From Ashinkailepas kermadecensis (lineage: Eukaryota; Arthropoda; Thecostraca; Neolepadidae), in the NCBI GenBank assembly GCA_034440615.1, contig JAOTOM010004836.1:234501-298500 (forward strand): a stretch of DNA of 64,000 bases, in the 5' to 3' direction. The notes under the pieces were generated by a model, which ran no database searches, had not been told where the DNA came from, and saw nothing but the letters and a program-made list of their open reading frames with translations. Each line of letters begins with the position of its first letter. The first letter of the stretch is position 1. Of this stretch, positions 21,956-33,460 are shown in pieces. A program made the translations under genes and the position numbers.

Positions 21956-22934
21956 CGGATTCCATGCATAATGGTGAGCAGGCGGGTCTGCGCCGCGCCG
22001 GTGGCCTGCCGGACGCGACGCTCGGCTATTTTTGTTCGGCCACTCCTCCGGCGAAATGTTGGTCGATCGGTGCGACGCCGCTCCGCCCCGAGCTGCCTGC
22101 ATGTGGGCTTCCCTGCCCGAAACGAGAGTCCTTGAAACGTCAAAATCGAGAGGAACGAAACTCAGACGTAGAACACCCTCGATGGCAAAACCACTGTCGG
22201 AACTGGCGCACGAGCAGCGGGCGCGGGCGGAACTTGGCCGGCAATTTGGAAGAGATCGGCAAGGTCAGAGACCTGTGCCCCACCTTGGATTGCCGCTCTA
22301 TTGCTTGTGCTGGAGTATTGTCGGAATGCTCGCTACTGGTAACCTTTGCACATGACAGAATGCAATATGGCACACTTTGCTGACAAGAACAATAATAATG
22401 CATGGAAACTTAGCAGTAGTTCCTGTCGTCAGATGGCGAAGGACGACAGGTAAACTGACTATATTTGTGCTGAGCAATACGGGCATGCATGCATACACAC
22501 GCATGCTCATATATATATATATATACGTAGTGTAGCAGACAGCCAGCACATCATTAATTGGTGACGTCCAGAGAGCCAGGTACACTATATTATTCATCAG
22601 TTACGGTTTCATGCTGGAAAAGTACGAGCGGTTTCCATCCCGTACCGGGCTCACCGGGTCACGGAACGCGCCGAGCGTGGGCAAGCGATCGCACGCAAGG
22701 CACTCATGTTCCGCCACCACGCCTCGTCACTGTCAGACAGTCCAGAAGTTATGGTTGGGATAATGTATGGCATGATGGCTCATCACATGAAAGGCGTGCT
22801 CTTGTTTTCGGAAGCTTTGTGGCACACCTAATCCACTGGGAGGAAATCTGCGCTTTTGCAGAGAACTCGGTGGGGAGAAGCTTTAAAAAAACATATATTT
22901 TCCCTCTTGAAGTGCGGGGAAACAAATGGATGCA
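21956..22934. other. No gene recognised
   Basis: GC-rich to about 22260 and then mixed, with a short TA tract near 22508-22526. No conserved motif. Confidence 0.45.
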
Positions 22935-22955
22935 TACACACACACCCACACACAC

Positions 22956-23000
<45 letters not shown>

Positions 23001-23011
23001 TGCATATATAT

Positions 23012-23084
<73 letters not shown>

Positions 23085-23090
23085 TATATT
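22935..23090. repeat. Compound (CA)n/(TA)n microsatellite
   Basis: Alternating blocks of CA and TA repeats, with the longest TA tract at about 23031-23078. Long tyrosine/isoleucine and histidine/threonine peptides here are artefacts of the dinucleotides. Confidence 0.97.
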
Positions 23091-23210
23091 TACTTGAAAG
23101 CACTTCCCAGTTTTCATAAAAGGAGGAAATCAATAGACCCACCTATCCATCAGTTTCCGCACGAAATCAGATCAGTTCCAACTTGAGCAAATTTTGGAAT
23201 AATAACGTTC

Positions 23211-23490
23211 ACTTGACCAGAGGTGCAGGGGTAGCAGTTCGGCTTGACCAGAGGTGCAGAGGTAGCAGCTCGGCTTGACCAGTGGTGCAGGGGTAGCAGC
23301 TCGGTTTGACCAGTGGTGCAGGGGTAGCAGCTCGGTTTGACCAGTGGTGCAGGGGCAGCAGCTCGGTTTGACCAGTGATGCAGGGGCAGCAGCTCGGTTT
23401 GACCAGTGATGCAGGGGCAGCAGCTCGGTTTGACCAGTGATGCAGGGGTAGCAGCTCGGTTTGACCAGTGATGCAGGGGTAGCAGCTCGG
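23211..23490. repeat. 31-bp minisatellite, about 9 units
   Basis: The unit contains AGCAGCTCGGTTTGACCAG then TGATGCAGGGG. The left two units are the most diverged (GAGGTGCAG). Confidence 0.93.
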
Positions 23491-23811
23491 CTACCGCCGC
23501 CCACGGATGCTGAGGAGGCACAACAGGAAATACGCAGGACAGAATGACGCTCTCTCAAGAAATGAATCATAGAATGAAATGACAAGCTCGAATAAATGCA
23601 ATGAGCAAGGAGTAACACGCTTCGATAGCCACAAATTTATGTGGTCCTTGCAGCCTTCTTTACGTCCCCCTCCTCCTTCAAGTTCATTCGATCACCAATT
23701 ATTCATGATACATTTTTATAACACAAGTTACTCTTTGGTGGAAAACAGCCTGGGTTGTTTGGCCTGTAATTTTCCGGCCAATGTTTTCCCAAGCATTTCC
23801 CCTTGTTTTTA

Positions 23812-23842
23812 TTTGCTTGCTTGCTTGCTTGCTTGCTTGCTT
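23812..23842. repeat. (TTGC)n microsatellite
   Basis: About eight tandem TTGC units. Confidence 0.97.
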
Positions 23843-24187
23843 CTTCTTCTCTTCGCCTTGCTCTTTCTAAGCTTTTCGCTTTTCGCCTTACATTGAATAG
23901 CGGTGCACGTAGTCATCAACGTTTCGGCGAATTGGTGATGCGAATGCATAAGTGTTGATAGCGTGCAGTCAGTGCAGATAGCGCAATCAGCAATTTGCAC
24001 GGTCCAGCAAGTCTCCTCTTCCAGTTCGTCATCGATTACGTCTTCGTTCCGTGCAACGCCGCGACTAAGATGCCAAGTGTTGACGAAGTGTTTGGTCTTT
24101 ACCCTACCTTGTCCGTGTCCATAGATTATTACTGATTAACATTTCATCTGATGTCAACACTGCCGGCCGGCCCTGTCTCTCCTGAGA
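23843..24187. other. No gene recognised
   Basis: Unique sequence. An 11-bp ATACTCGCATA motif starts to repeat at its right end (24188-24212). Confidence 0.5.
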
Positions 24188-24237
24188 TACTCGCATATAC
24201 TCGCAAATACTCGCATAGCTTCGCAACATGTGCCTGT

Positions 24238-24339
24238 CGTCAACTTCTTGTCAACTTCTTGTCAACTTCTTGTCAACTTCTTGCCAACTTCTTGCCAACT
24301 TCTTGTCAACTTCTTGTCAACTTCTTGTCAACTTCTTTG
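24238..24339. repeat. 11-bp minisatellite, about 9 units
   Basis: The unit is TCAACTTCTTG with occasional CCAACTTCTTG. Confidence 0.94.
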
Positions 24340-24829
24340 CGGTCGGCCGCCTGGTCCAAGGGTGCAGTAAATTGCTTGGACAAACTGCTGCTGAAGGTTG
24401 TTTGGCATGATGTATGCCCAGTAGACCAGGGAAGGATACGGAGTGGTTGAATAGATCAATTGGTCAAGAGTAGACAACAGGGAGACCAAGGCTAAAGGTT
24501 AACAAAACAAGATAAATAGTTAAATTATAAATGCGGCATGTCGCCATCGACACACCCACGCCCATATGCACCTACGTGGGCAACATAAAAGGCAGTACAC
24601 CCACTATCGGCAGTAGCATCACCATGAATCATCGTTGCCACCATACCTGGCACCTGGTCACCATACCCGCAGCTTGCAGCCATGTTGATATGAGCCATTC
24701 AGCTGTTCGGATATATTTAGCACAAGCCGACGAGCACCACGACTCTCGAGGAAAGTAAGCTCAACTGCTCAACTTATGCTCTCTTGATTTGTTCTGCATA
24801 GCGAAGCAATTTGATGCGAAGACCAAATG
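24340..24829. other. No gene recognised
   Basis: Unique sequence with no coding or RNA feature visible. Confidence 0.5.
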
Positions 24830-24962
24830 ACCCTCCCGCGGCGAATTGCGGCGAAAATCCGAAATTGCACGCGGCCAATGAGATTCGAACCCAACAGGCC
24901 ACGGTCACGAGACCGCCAGACCATCGGCCGCTGTGCCGGTGTCTCCTGAGGAGCCGGCCCGA
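24830..24962 (-). mobile_element. tRNA-like SINE or tRNA relic
   Basis: On the minus strand, GGCCGATGGTCTGGC resembles an A box and TGGGTTCGAATCTCA a B box, about 35 bases apart as in tRNAs and tRNA-derived SINEs. GCAC/GTGC ends could pair as an acceptor stem, but the anticodon arm is not canonical, so a functional tRNA is unlikely. It directly abuts the 20-bp satellite. Confidence 0.5.
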
Positions 24963-24964
24963 CA

Positions 24965-26150
24965 CCAGCGTCATCTCTCCATTTCCAGCGTCACCTCTCC
25001 ATTTCCAGCGTCACCTCTCCATTTCCAGCGTCACCTCTCCATTTCCAGCGTCACCTCTCCATTTCCAGCGTCACCTCTCCATTTCCAGCGTCACCTCTCC
25101 ATTTCAAGCGTCACCTCTACATTTCCAGCGTCACCTCTCCATTTCCAGCGTCATCTCTCCATTTCCAGCGTCACCTCTCCATTTCCAGCATCACCTCTAC
25201 ATTTCCAGCGTCACCTTTCTCCATTTCCAGCGTCACCTCTCCATTTCCAAGCGTCACCTCTCCATTTCCAGCGTCACCTCTACATTTCCAACGTCATCTC
25301 TCCATTCCCAGCGTCACCTCTACATTTCCAGCGTCGCCTCTCCATTTCCAGCGTCACCTTCTCCATTGCCAGCGTCACCTCTCCATTCCAAGCGTCACCT
25401 CTCCATTTCCAGCGTCACCTCTCCATTTCAAGCGTCACCTCTACATTTCCAGCGTCACCTCTCCATTTCCAGCGTCACCTCTCCATTTCAAGCGTCACCT
25501 CTCCATTTCAAGCGTCGCCTCTACATTTCCAGCGTCATCTCTCCATTTCCAGCATCACCTCTACATTTCCAACGTCGCCTCTCCATTTCCAGCGTCACCT
25601 CTCCATTTCCAGCGGCACGTCTCCATTTCCAGCGTCACCTCTCCATTTCCAGCGTCACCTCTCCATTTCTAGCGTCACCTCTCCATTCCCAGCGTCACCT
25701 CTCCATTTCCAGCGTCACCTCTCCATTTCCAGCGTCACCTCTCCATTTCAAGCGTCACATCTACATTTCCAGCGTCACCTCTCCATTTCCAGCGTCACCT
25801 CTCCATTTCAAGCGTCACCTCTCCATTTCAAGCGTCGCATCTCCATTTCCAGCGCCACCTCTCCATTTCCAGCGTCACCTCTACATTTCCAGCGTCACCT
25901 CTCAATTTCCAGCGTCACCTCTCAATTTCCAGCGTCACCTCTCCATTTCTAGCGTCACCTTTCCATTTCCAGCGTCACCTCTCCGTTTCCAGCGGCACCT
26001 CTCCATTTCCAGCGTCACCTCTCCATTTCTAGCGTCACCTCTCCATTTCCAGCGTCACGTCTACATTCCCAGCGTCACCTCTCCATTTCTAGCGTCACCT
26101 CTCCATTTCCAGCGTCACGTCTACATTCCCAGCGTCACCTCTCCATTTCC
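24965..26150. repeat. 20-bp minisatellite, about 59 units
   Basis: The unit is AGCGTCACCTCTCCATTTCC. Common variants are CTCTACATTT, TTTCAAGC, TTTCTAGC, GTCGCC and GTCATC. A few units carry one- or two-base insertions (near 25214, 25248 and 25360), breaking frames. The last 110 bp is a duplicated 60-bp group (CACGTCTACATTCCC). It runs adjacent to the tRNA-like sequence on its left. Confidence 0.95.
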
Positions 26151-26377
26151 AACGGTGCAGGACGGCCCCGGTACCCACCCGTGCGCTGGCACACCTACTT
26201 TATTCATGTGACCAAACGTGGCACAGCGGCTGCTGGCGACACGGCCGCACCGACCTGCTCCTATGAGAGACGTCCTCGTGTCCGTCCAGTGGCGTAGCTG
26301 AAGCGGTGGCCACACCGCCGCACGGACACCTCCAACCTCGCAACAAAACCGTGCCAGGTTTGTCCGTGCCGTATTTC

Positions 26378-26455
26378 GCTGGTTGGTTAGTTACGGTTGC
26401 GACTCGTCGACCGCCATGCTCATGTTAAGGTTTCGAATCTCTCGCGCCGACGGAA
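26378..26455 (+). other. Possible tRNA-like (Pol III box) relic
   Basis: GGTTGGTTAGTTACGG could be a degraded A box and GGTTTCGAATCTC a B box at tRNA-like distance. The stems are poor. I regard it as a SINE head or chance match. Confidence 0.25.
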
Positions 26456-26462
26456 ACCCGAT

Positions 26463-26652
26463 CCTCTGGTCCTAGTGATCCCTCTAGCCCCACTGATTCC
26501 GCTGGCCCTAATGATCACCTGGCCCTAATGATCATCTGGCCCTAATGATCATCTGGCCCTAATGATTCCCCTGGTGCTGGTGACTCATCTGGCCGAAGTG
26601 ATTCCTCTGATCGGAATCATTCCTCTCGTCCTAGTGATTTATCTGAGCCTCA
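26463..26652. repeat. 17-18-bp degenerate minisatellite, about 11 units
   Basis: The centre units read CTGGCCCTAATGATCAT; units toward both ends are diverged (CTAGTGAT, GAAGTGATTCC). Confidence 0.85.
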
Positions 26653-28040
26653 TGCCCGGATATTGGCCGGCCGTTTACGACAATGGCTAGTTGTGGCGGG
26701 GAAAGAACTATCATTGTGTCATGGAAACAACTACTACTTAATATTCCCGGGTGCATTCCCCTCTTCTCTGAAAAAAAAGTTTCTTTTAGGCAATATGAGG
26801 TTTTCTGGATAATTCCCTCTCTTTATAGGACTGTTGAAATATTAGTGGTAGCTTGCTTTTGGTGGTAGCAAAAGCAAGCTGAAGCAAGATCCCTCTGAAG
26901 ATCGTGTTGGCAATATGTAGCTGAAAAAGAGAAGCAAGAAGGACCATATGGGAATTAGAAGCAGCGGTTGCAATGAGCCCTTGGAAAGTATCCCCTGAAA
27001 AGCATCGTGGTGGGGTGTGGCACTACAAGTGTAGTCAGATGGCGTGGTTCGGTTTCAATCGAAAAAGTTGCGGCAAAAATAGTCCTTTCCGAAGCCCTCG
27101 TAGTCATGGCCTGCGCCACCATTTGGGTTGATGATACTATTGAATGGATAAAGGAGGCCAAACAGCAGGCTGTGGGCCGTCAGGAGGATAGGACTAGATA
27201 GATTGAAGCACATCAGCCACATGCCATGCTCGACAATCATGGAAAAAGGAACAAGAGGAAGCATGGTGCATAATCCCTCACCAAATTTCCTCTCATCTTA
27301 ACTATTAACCATATATGGTGTTCATTGCGAATAATTGTCTCTAAAAATCGGGTCACCCCTATACCGCCAAACAATTACAATTAGGTCGCTCATAGGCTCA
27401 TGTTGATAATATTTAAGATGATACATATGCAAGAGAGTGAGACACCACGCCCTCCTAGTCGTATCCCTTGCTCATCCTCGTAGATGAGGATAAGCAAGGG
27501 AGTGGGACACCACGCTGCATAGCACCTACAAATAAATCAACAAAATGAAAACCAAGATAATTGATAATGCAATCAGTCGAATGCAGAATACTGTGCTGCG
27601 TCGATGCCGTATGTACTGGCAACCGAACATTCGCATACTGTTCGTGTTCTGCATGTACTCGGAGATGAGTTTTATTGGTGTAATTTGCAATGGCTTTCCG
27701 CAGTTTTCTCAATAAACCTCATTGGCATTGTTCCGACGTTTATATTGTTCGCTGAATCGAGTGTGCTGTCTGTACTTCTTTGTGGTACGAATTTTTATTC
27801 TTGAAGGTCTCCTCGTTTACTTATTTAAGTAGAAATGCTTTCCTGTTATTTTGTGTTTCTTACGAAAGAAAACGCCAAAGGGACGTTTTCCTGCAGGAAG
27901 AATTTACTGCTTTGTTGCCACGTTCCAAACCAGCATTTCAGGTCCTAAACCAAAGGGTGCTTGAGAAGTATACATTTAATGCAGAACACAGAACACTCCA
28001 ACTTGCATACGCACACACTAAAGCAGAGCTTTGCGATCTA
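26653..28040. other. No gene recognised; contains a long hairpin
   Basis: AT-rich unique sequence. At 27465-27500, CCCTTGCTCATCCTC and GAGGATAAGCAAGGG form a near-perfect 15-bp-arm hairpin with a short loop, flanked on both sides by GAGTGRGACACCACGC. No coding motif is seen. Confidence 0.5.
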
Positions 28041-28185
28041 GTGCCAGTCACACCAGTACAGTGTTTGGCACACCACTACAGTGCCTGTCACACCAGTACA
28101 GTGCCTGTCACACCAGTACAGTGGCTGTCAAACCAGCACAGTGCCTTTAACACCGGTACAGTGCCTGTCACACCTGCACAACGCT
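28041..28185. repeat. 20-bp minisatellite, about 7 units
   Basis: The unit is GCCTGTCACACCAGTACAGT with frequent substitutions. Confidence 0.88.
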
Positions 28186-28355
28186 ATAAATGCTTCTTTT
28201 TTTTTTAATGTTTGCGTATCCCATGAATGTTGTCGGAGGGCTTGACATCTACGCCTCAAATTAGTAGCGTGCTTTTCGTGACCAAATAACTAAACGACCA
28301 AATAGTAAATGACAACATAATACAACCTTCCCGGTCAGCTATCAACGGCCTGAGT

Positions 28356-28585
28356 CTAGAGTTATAGCCAAGGGGGCCGCCTCCCCACCCCCGCCCTTAT
28401 CAACCAAAAATACACTAGATCAAAGAAGAAAGTTAAAGATTTTCCCCACGCAAAACCCGAAATTTTCGGCCCTCTTCGCGCATCGAAAGCATGTCTTTTT
28501 TCATGGTTTTGTTTTGGTTTTGTTTTGTTTTGTTTCATGACGCTTTTTGGTCGACCCCCGTTGAGAAAATCCTAGCTCCGCTCCT
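28356..28585 (+). mobile_element. MITE-like element with internal T/G-rich expansion
   Basis: Ends TATAGCCAAGGGGG and TGAGAAAATCCTAGCTCCG match the family termini. The interior has ACACTAGATCAAAG, CCCCACGCAAAACCC and GCGCATCGAAAGC. A local GGTTTTGTTTTG expansion near 28506-28535 lengthens this copy. Confidence 0.6.
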
Positions 28586-29163
28586 GCCCGAGTCGACCGA
28601 GATTATACTGTCAAAAACCACCGAAGGCAGCGACCAAAAAGGGAAGAACCTTGAGAAATTCCGCCTGTCTTCGGTGGTGTCACTGAACCTGCGTAATGTC
28701 GCAACATTGATTTGCCGTTCAGAAGGAAGATCGGAGACTAGGTCTGTCTCTCAGGCATTGTTGTCAACGTGATTATACTGAATAGTGCTCAGCACAGCAG
28801 AACTCGTCCGGAAGCGCCCATGCCCTGTCGCGCAGACCTTATCGACGAGGGCCGTCTCCCAGTGACGTCAGACCATCCGCGTTATCCGCGCGTGACACGC
28901 CGAGCATCGATTCCGCGCCACTGCGGCCGCCAGACCGCAGCGCCACTGCCGCCGGAAGCGAACGTCTCGGTCAGACGGCCGCTGCGCCGTCCGTATTACG
29001 AGGGCAGACGCACCGCTTCTGTCGCCGTTCTGTCGACAGGCTTGATTAGCCGGGCTTCGATCCGGCTTGATTAGCCGTGCTTCGACACGTCTCGGCGGAC
29101 GATGGGTATCTCGGCCGTGGGCCGGGACGTTCGGGTCACCAGCCGACGGAGCCGACGGACGCC
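28586..29163. other. GC-rich island, no gene recognised
   Basis: Becomes CpG-rich from about 28830 and has TGACGTCA at 28863-28870. Open frames without recognisable motifs precede the 40-bp array. Confidence 0.35.
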
Positions 29164-30168
29164 ACGTGAGAGAGGTCAGACGCCCGGTCAGACTGTCGAC
29201 GCCGCGTGTGAGAGGTCAGACGCCCGGTCAGACTGTCGACGCCGCGTGTGAGAGGTCAGGCACCCGGTCAGACTGTCGACGCCGCGTGAGAGAGGTCAGG
29301 CGCTAGGTCAGACTGTCGACGCCGCGTGAGAGAGGTCAGGCGCCCGGTCAGACTGTCGACGCCGCGTGTGAGAGGTCAGGCGCTCGGTCAGACTGTCGAC
29401 GCCGCGTGTGAGAGGTCAGACGCCCGGTCAGACTGTCGACGCCGCGTGAGAGAGGTCAGACGCCCGGTCAGACTGTCGACGCCGCGTGAGAGAGGTCAGG
29501 CGCTAGGTCAGACTGTCGACGCCGCGTGAGAGAGGTCAGGCGCCCGGTCAGACTGTCGACGCCGCGTGAGAGAGGTCAGGCGCCCGGTCAGACTGTCGAC
29601 GCCGCGTGAGAGAGGTCAGGCGCCCGGTCAGACTGTCGACGACGCGTGAGAGAGGTCAGACGCCCGGTCAGACTGTCGACGCCGCGTGAGAGAGGTCAGG
29701 CGCCCGGTCAGACTGTCGACGCCGCGTGAGAGAGGTCAGACGCCCGGTCAGACTGTCGACGCCGCGTGAGAGAGGTCAGACGCCCGGTCAGACTGTCGAC
29801 GCCGCGTGAGAGAGGTCAGGCGCCCGGTCAGACTGTCGACGCCGCGTGAGAGAGGTCAGGCGCCCGGTCAGACTGTCGACGCCACGTGAGAGAGGTCAGA
29901 CGCCCGGTCAGACTGTCGACGCCGCGTGAGAGAGGTCAGGCGCCCGGTCAGACTGTCGACGCCGCGTGAGAGAGGTCAGACGCCCGGTCAGACTGTCGAC
30001 GCCGCGTGTGAGAGGTCAGGCGCCCGGTCAGACTGTCGACGCCGCGTGTGAGAGGTCAGGCGCCCGGTCAGACTGTCGACGCCGCGTGTGAGAGGTCAGG
30101 CGCTAGGTCAGACTGCCGCGCCGCGTGTGAGAGGTCAGGCGCTAGGTCAGACTGCCGCGCCGCCTGGT
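29164..30168. repeat. 40-bp minisatellite, about 25 units
   Basis: The unit contains GTGAGAGAGGTCAGGCGCCC and GGTCAGACTGTCGACGCCGC, each half 20 bp. Variants GTGTGAG/GTGAGAG, CAGACG/CAGGCG and CGCTAGG recur in blocks. The array is very homogeneous in the middle, and SalI-type GTCGAC sites recur every 40 bp. Confidence 0.95.
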
Positions 30169-30537
30169 CGGGAACTCCAGCCCAACACTTCCACATCGCC
30201 GGTCGGTGTGACGGCTGGCGTGGCAGCGTGTGCCAGTGCTTGCCGGCTGCGCTCCCTGGCCAATTTCCGGACTTCCGCTTGGGAGACCGCCGTGGGCGAG
30301 CCAGCGGCACGTCAGTGGAGGGTCGACGGAGCCGTTCCCCGGGGTCTGGGACGACCCCATTCCCAGGCGCGCGTCAATAACATCGTCTGCGCACCTTGAC
30401 GTCGGTGTTCAACTTCTCATGCTGGCTGACTCATACTATCTTAACTTCCCCCTAGCACTGCAGCGACATTTTTCAGGATACACTCCCGTGGGTGGGCTGA
30501 CTCTCGGGCGCTGTCGGTGGCATGCTGGCTCACCGCC
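30169..30537. other. GC-rich spacer between arrays
   Basis: CpG-rich sequence with no recognised gene. Confidence 0.4.
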
Positions 30538-30925
30538 GGCGGCTCCTGACGCAGGACCTGACGGCTCCTGACGGAAGATCCTCGACGGCTCCTGAGGAAG
30601 ATCCTCGACGGCTCCTGAGGCAGATCCTCGACGGCTCCTGAGGAAGATCCTGGACGGTTCCTGAGGCAGACCCTCGACGGCTCCTGAGGAATATCCTCGA
30701 CGGCTCCTGAGGAAGACCCTCGACGGCTCCTGAGGCAGAACCTCGACGGCTCCTGAGGCAGACCTGACGGCTCCTGAGGCAGACCCTCGACGGCTCCTGA
30801 GGCAGACCCTCGACGGCTCCTGAGGCAGGACCTCGACGGCTCCTGAGGCAGACCCTCGACGGCTCCTGAGGAAGACCCTCGACGGCTCCTGAGGAAGAAC
30901 CTCGACGGCTCCTGAGGCAGAACCT
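30538..30925. repeat. 23-bp minisatellite, about 17 units
   Basis: The unit combines CGACGGCTCCTGAGGCAGA and CCCT, with GGAAGA/GGCAGA variants and some shorter units. Confidence 0.93.
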
Positions 30926-31874
30926 TGGCGACGCCGCTGGCCAGGCCCGAGCTGGGCCGGACTAGGCGCGCATCGTGTCACCGATCCGTGATGGACGTGT
31001 CACTCTGGATCCGACACTCACTACAGATAATTCAGGAGATCAGAAGCGCAGCCTGCGTGGCTCCAACAAATGGCGGCAACCTCCTCGCATAGCCGAGCTT
31101 CCCTTCTCACCGCTGACCTTGCCCCGGGAGTAGATTGGCTTTACATTCGCGCACGCCAAATCGCGACCAAAAACGACCAACTAATGACATGAAAAACACC
31201 ACATGAACAGACGCACAAGTCTCCAATTTCCACCATCCTTCGGTGCGAGCCACAGGTTTTTCGAGAGTCAAAGCCACCGGAACTGGACGCGAAGATATGC
31301 GCTTCGGTGCCCTAATCCGCTCCACATGCCATTGATATCGCGACCTAGGAGTCTACGACACTACTGTAGCAGCCGCATAACCGGAATCTCAGAAGCCTGA
31401 GGAAGTGAGACACAAGTCTGAACGTCAGACTGTCCGAAACACGGTGCGAAAATCATCTTCACTGTTGCACAGTTGAGGTTCGTATTCGGAAGCGTCGGGG
31501 AGGGGGGGGGGGGCGGAGGGGACAGGAGCCGAACTATTTACGTATGTCGATGGGTGGCTGCTCTATCTCTTTGGAAGGACTTGAATTATCCAGCAAGGGT
31601 GTCGTTATATTTACTTTGGAGACGAAAGTTGCGCTCCGGTGTTGATTTGCGGTTCCAATGCGTTTCGGGATTAATTTGGGATGACATGGAGTTCCCCACT
31701 AGTCCCCCATGACATGGAGTTCCCCACTAGTCCCCAATGTTACATGGAGTTCATCATGTGCGGCGCCACGGGGTTTGGATAGTGGGAGGGGAACTGGAGG
31801 GCTGTTTGTTTGTTTATAACTTTATGTGTTTTGTTTATTTGAACAGATCACCAACAGAGTTAACAGAGCTCCAC
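30926..31874. other. No gene recognised; contains dispersed and local repeats
   Basis: Positions 31178-31265 (AAAAACACCACATGAACAGA, AGTCTCCAATTTCCACC) resemble 33708-33795. At 31681-31752 a 27-bp unit with CATGGAGTTCCCCACTAGTC repeats 2.3 times. No coding motif is seen. Confidence 0.45.
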
Positions 31875-33460
31875 TAACTGGTGAAGTCAAGGTTTAAAAC
31901 ACATGAACATATATGTACAGATGGAAGCAATATCCGGCCTAAGGAAAAAGCTTGTGATAGGAGTATGATATACAGAATATAAAGACAAAAAGGACCACAA
32001 GATACAGTACATGTATGTTGAAAAAGCTGCACTAACGCTGAAGAAGTCGGTGGCCACGTGGCATGCAAAAAACAAGTTCACTGTCTACAAAAGCCAGTAC
32101 AGAAAATTTGAACGAACTGTTTCCGTTCGTGCATATGGCGCAGCAAACAGCTGTTGTGCGCTATTTGATCGGGAAGGCAAAGGGAATTGAATGACAAGGG
32201 ATGGTGAGTCTACTTTCCCTGCAAAAAAAAATATTCATGAAAAGGGGATCATCCTGGGTTCTGCGAGATCTAAGGGATGTGATTTTGCAGTTATGACTCA
32301 AGATATCATAGGAGAGTAATGCAGGGATCCCGCATGTATGATGGCAAGGCCAGCTAAGGAGCTTGTGCTGCACGCCATTAATCCGTACGCTGCGGGATTC
32401 ACCACACCCGTCCAGATAGCGTTGCGATATTGTAAAATGGAACTCGCGTCGATAAAATGGTCTGCTTAGAGTGCATCATGGTTGAATGCATTCCTCCTTG
32501 GGCCTGTCTGGAATCATCTAACGAGCATTTCTAGTGCCCTATTGGCTCTTCTGACAGTGTTTGTCACATGAGAGGAAATAGTTAGCTTGCTATCTATTAT
32601 GACACTTAAACTATAATTTATTGCACTGCCTCTAGCTCTTCGCGATTTATGTGATACTCAGACGGGTCTAGCGGGCCTGAGGGTCATCGTGAACGATTTG
32701 CATTCTGTGGGGTTAAATTTCGGGTAATCGTGAGCGATTTGCATTTTGTGCGGTTAAATCTCAGCCTCCATCTAACGTACCAAGCGTGCAGGCGATTCAG
32801 GTCTCTCTGCACGGGCAGTCTGTCAGCTGGGGATGCAATTACGAAGGTCATTAGTGCATAAAAACAAATGTAATAGGAGCCAGCAAAGATCCGTCCGGCG
32901 CTCCAAATACAGCCGATATCTATTCAGATTATTTACCGTTCACAAGGACCCTCTGATGCCTATCGGACAGGCACGACACGAACCATTTTAGGGCGAAATC
33001 GCATGCGTGATAAGAATTTGAGGGTTTGCGGATGATGAACTTATGATTAACGCTTTGAAAGGCCGAGTAATCAGTGTATATTGCTTCCGCCTGGTAGCCG
33101 TCCGATATGATCTTCCACGCAGTGCATAAATATATCGCCAATTTACTTGCGCATGACCTACATAAATCCGGGGCGGGGTTGGTCGAGTGGTTAAGGGTGT
33201 TGAGCTCCGGGTACCAAAGGCCCCGGGTTCAACACTCGCACCACTCGGGACATTTCCCAATTCCGCGACCCACCGGCGAAGCAGTGTGGGCGGCGCCATT
33301 AGCTGTAATCGTGCATAAAGTGCGTCGAGAACAACCTAATAAACAAACAGACCTACATAAATCCCTGCTGCTCCTGACGACACAGCACAGGCGGTAAGTA
33401 CCGAAAAAGGTCGTCGTTCTCGACACGTTCAAGCTCCTTTCCGAGGAAAGGAAGCAGAAA
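31875..33460 (-). mobile_element. Second LINE relic (RT and C-terminal region), split by a SINE
   Basis: On the minus strand, AIYTDYSAFQSVNH (near 33070) and CLSDRHQRVLVNG (near 32945) match RT block A and the following region. A degraded PDGSLLAP (near 32890) stands where block B is expected. HAWYVRWRLRFNRTKCKSL, SVIIDSKLTISSHV, RRANRALEML and SLRSRRTQDD follow in several frames. The block C [FY]ADD region is deleted and stops abound. It is a different family from the 14-17-kb LINE. Sequence upstream of 33365 is interrupted by the SINE. Outer limits are approximate. Confidence 0.75.
33170..33349 (+). mobile_element. tRNA-derived SINE (family A) with 15-bp TSD
   Basis: The A box lies in GGTTGGTCGAGTGGTTAAGG and the B box in CCCGGGTTCAACACTCG, resembling a Ser/Leu-type tRNA head. 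A body and the tail AACAACCTAATAAACAAAC follow. GACCTACATAAATCC occurs exactly at 33155-33169 and again at 33350-33364, so the 180-bp insertion boundaries are well defined. It sits inside the minus-strand LINE relic and is therefore younger than it. Confidence 0.92.

Noticed and set aside
22935..23090. Hydrophobic Ile/Tyr-rich transmembrane-like peptides
   Set aside because: They are pure translations of (TA)n and (CA)n tracts, as also at 3767, 39878 and 43063.
24873..24950. Functional tRNA gene
   Set aside because: A and B boxes are present, but the anticodon arm does not give a seven-base loop with a normal stem, and the flanks resemble a SINE.
24811..26211. 466-codon open frame with HFQRHLSISSVTSPF-type repeats
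   Set aside because: It follows the 20-bp satellite. Overlapping frames are equally open, and small insertions shift the phase between units.
29164..30168. CRISPR-like array from regular 40-bp spacing
   Set aside because: There are no unique spacers; repeats are head-to-tail and the DNA is eukaryotic.
31396..31445. Penelope-type terminal or hammerhead motif (CCTGAGGAAG .. CCGAAAC)
   Set aside because: The core CTGATGA is absent and the spacing is wrong; no neighbouring Penelope-like coding sequence is seen.
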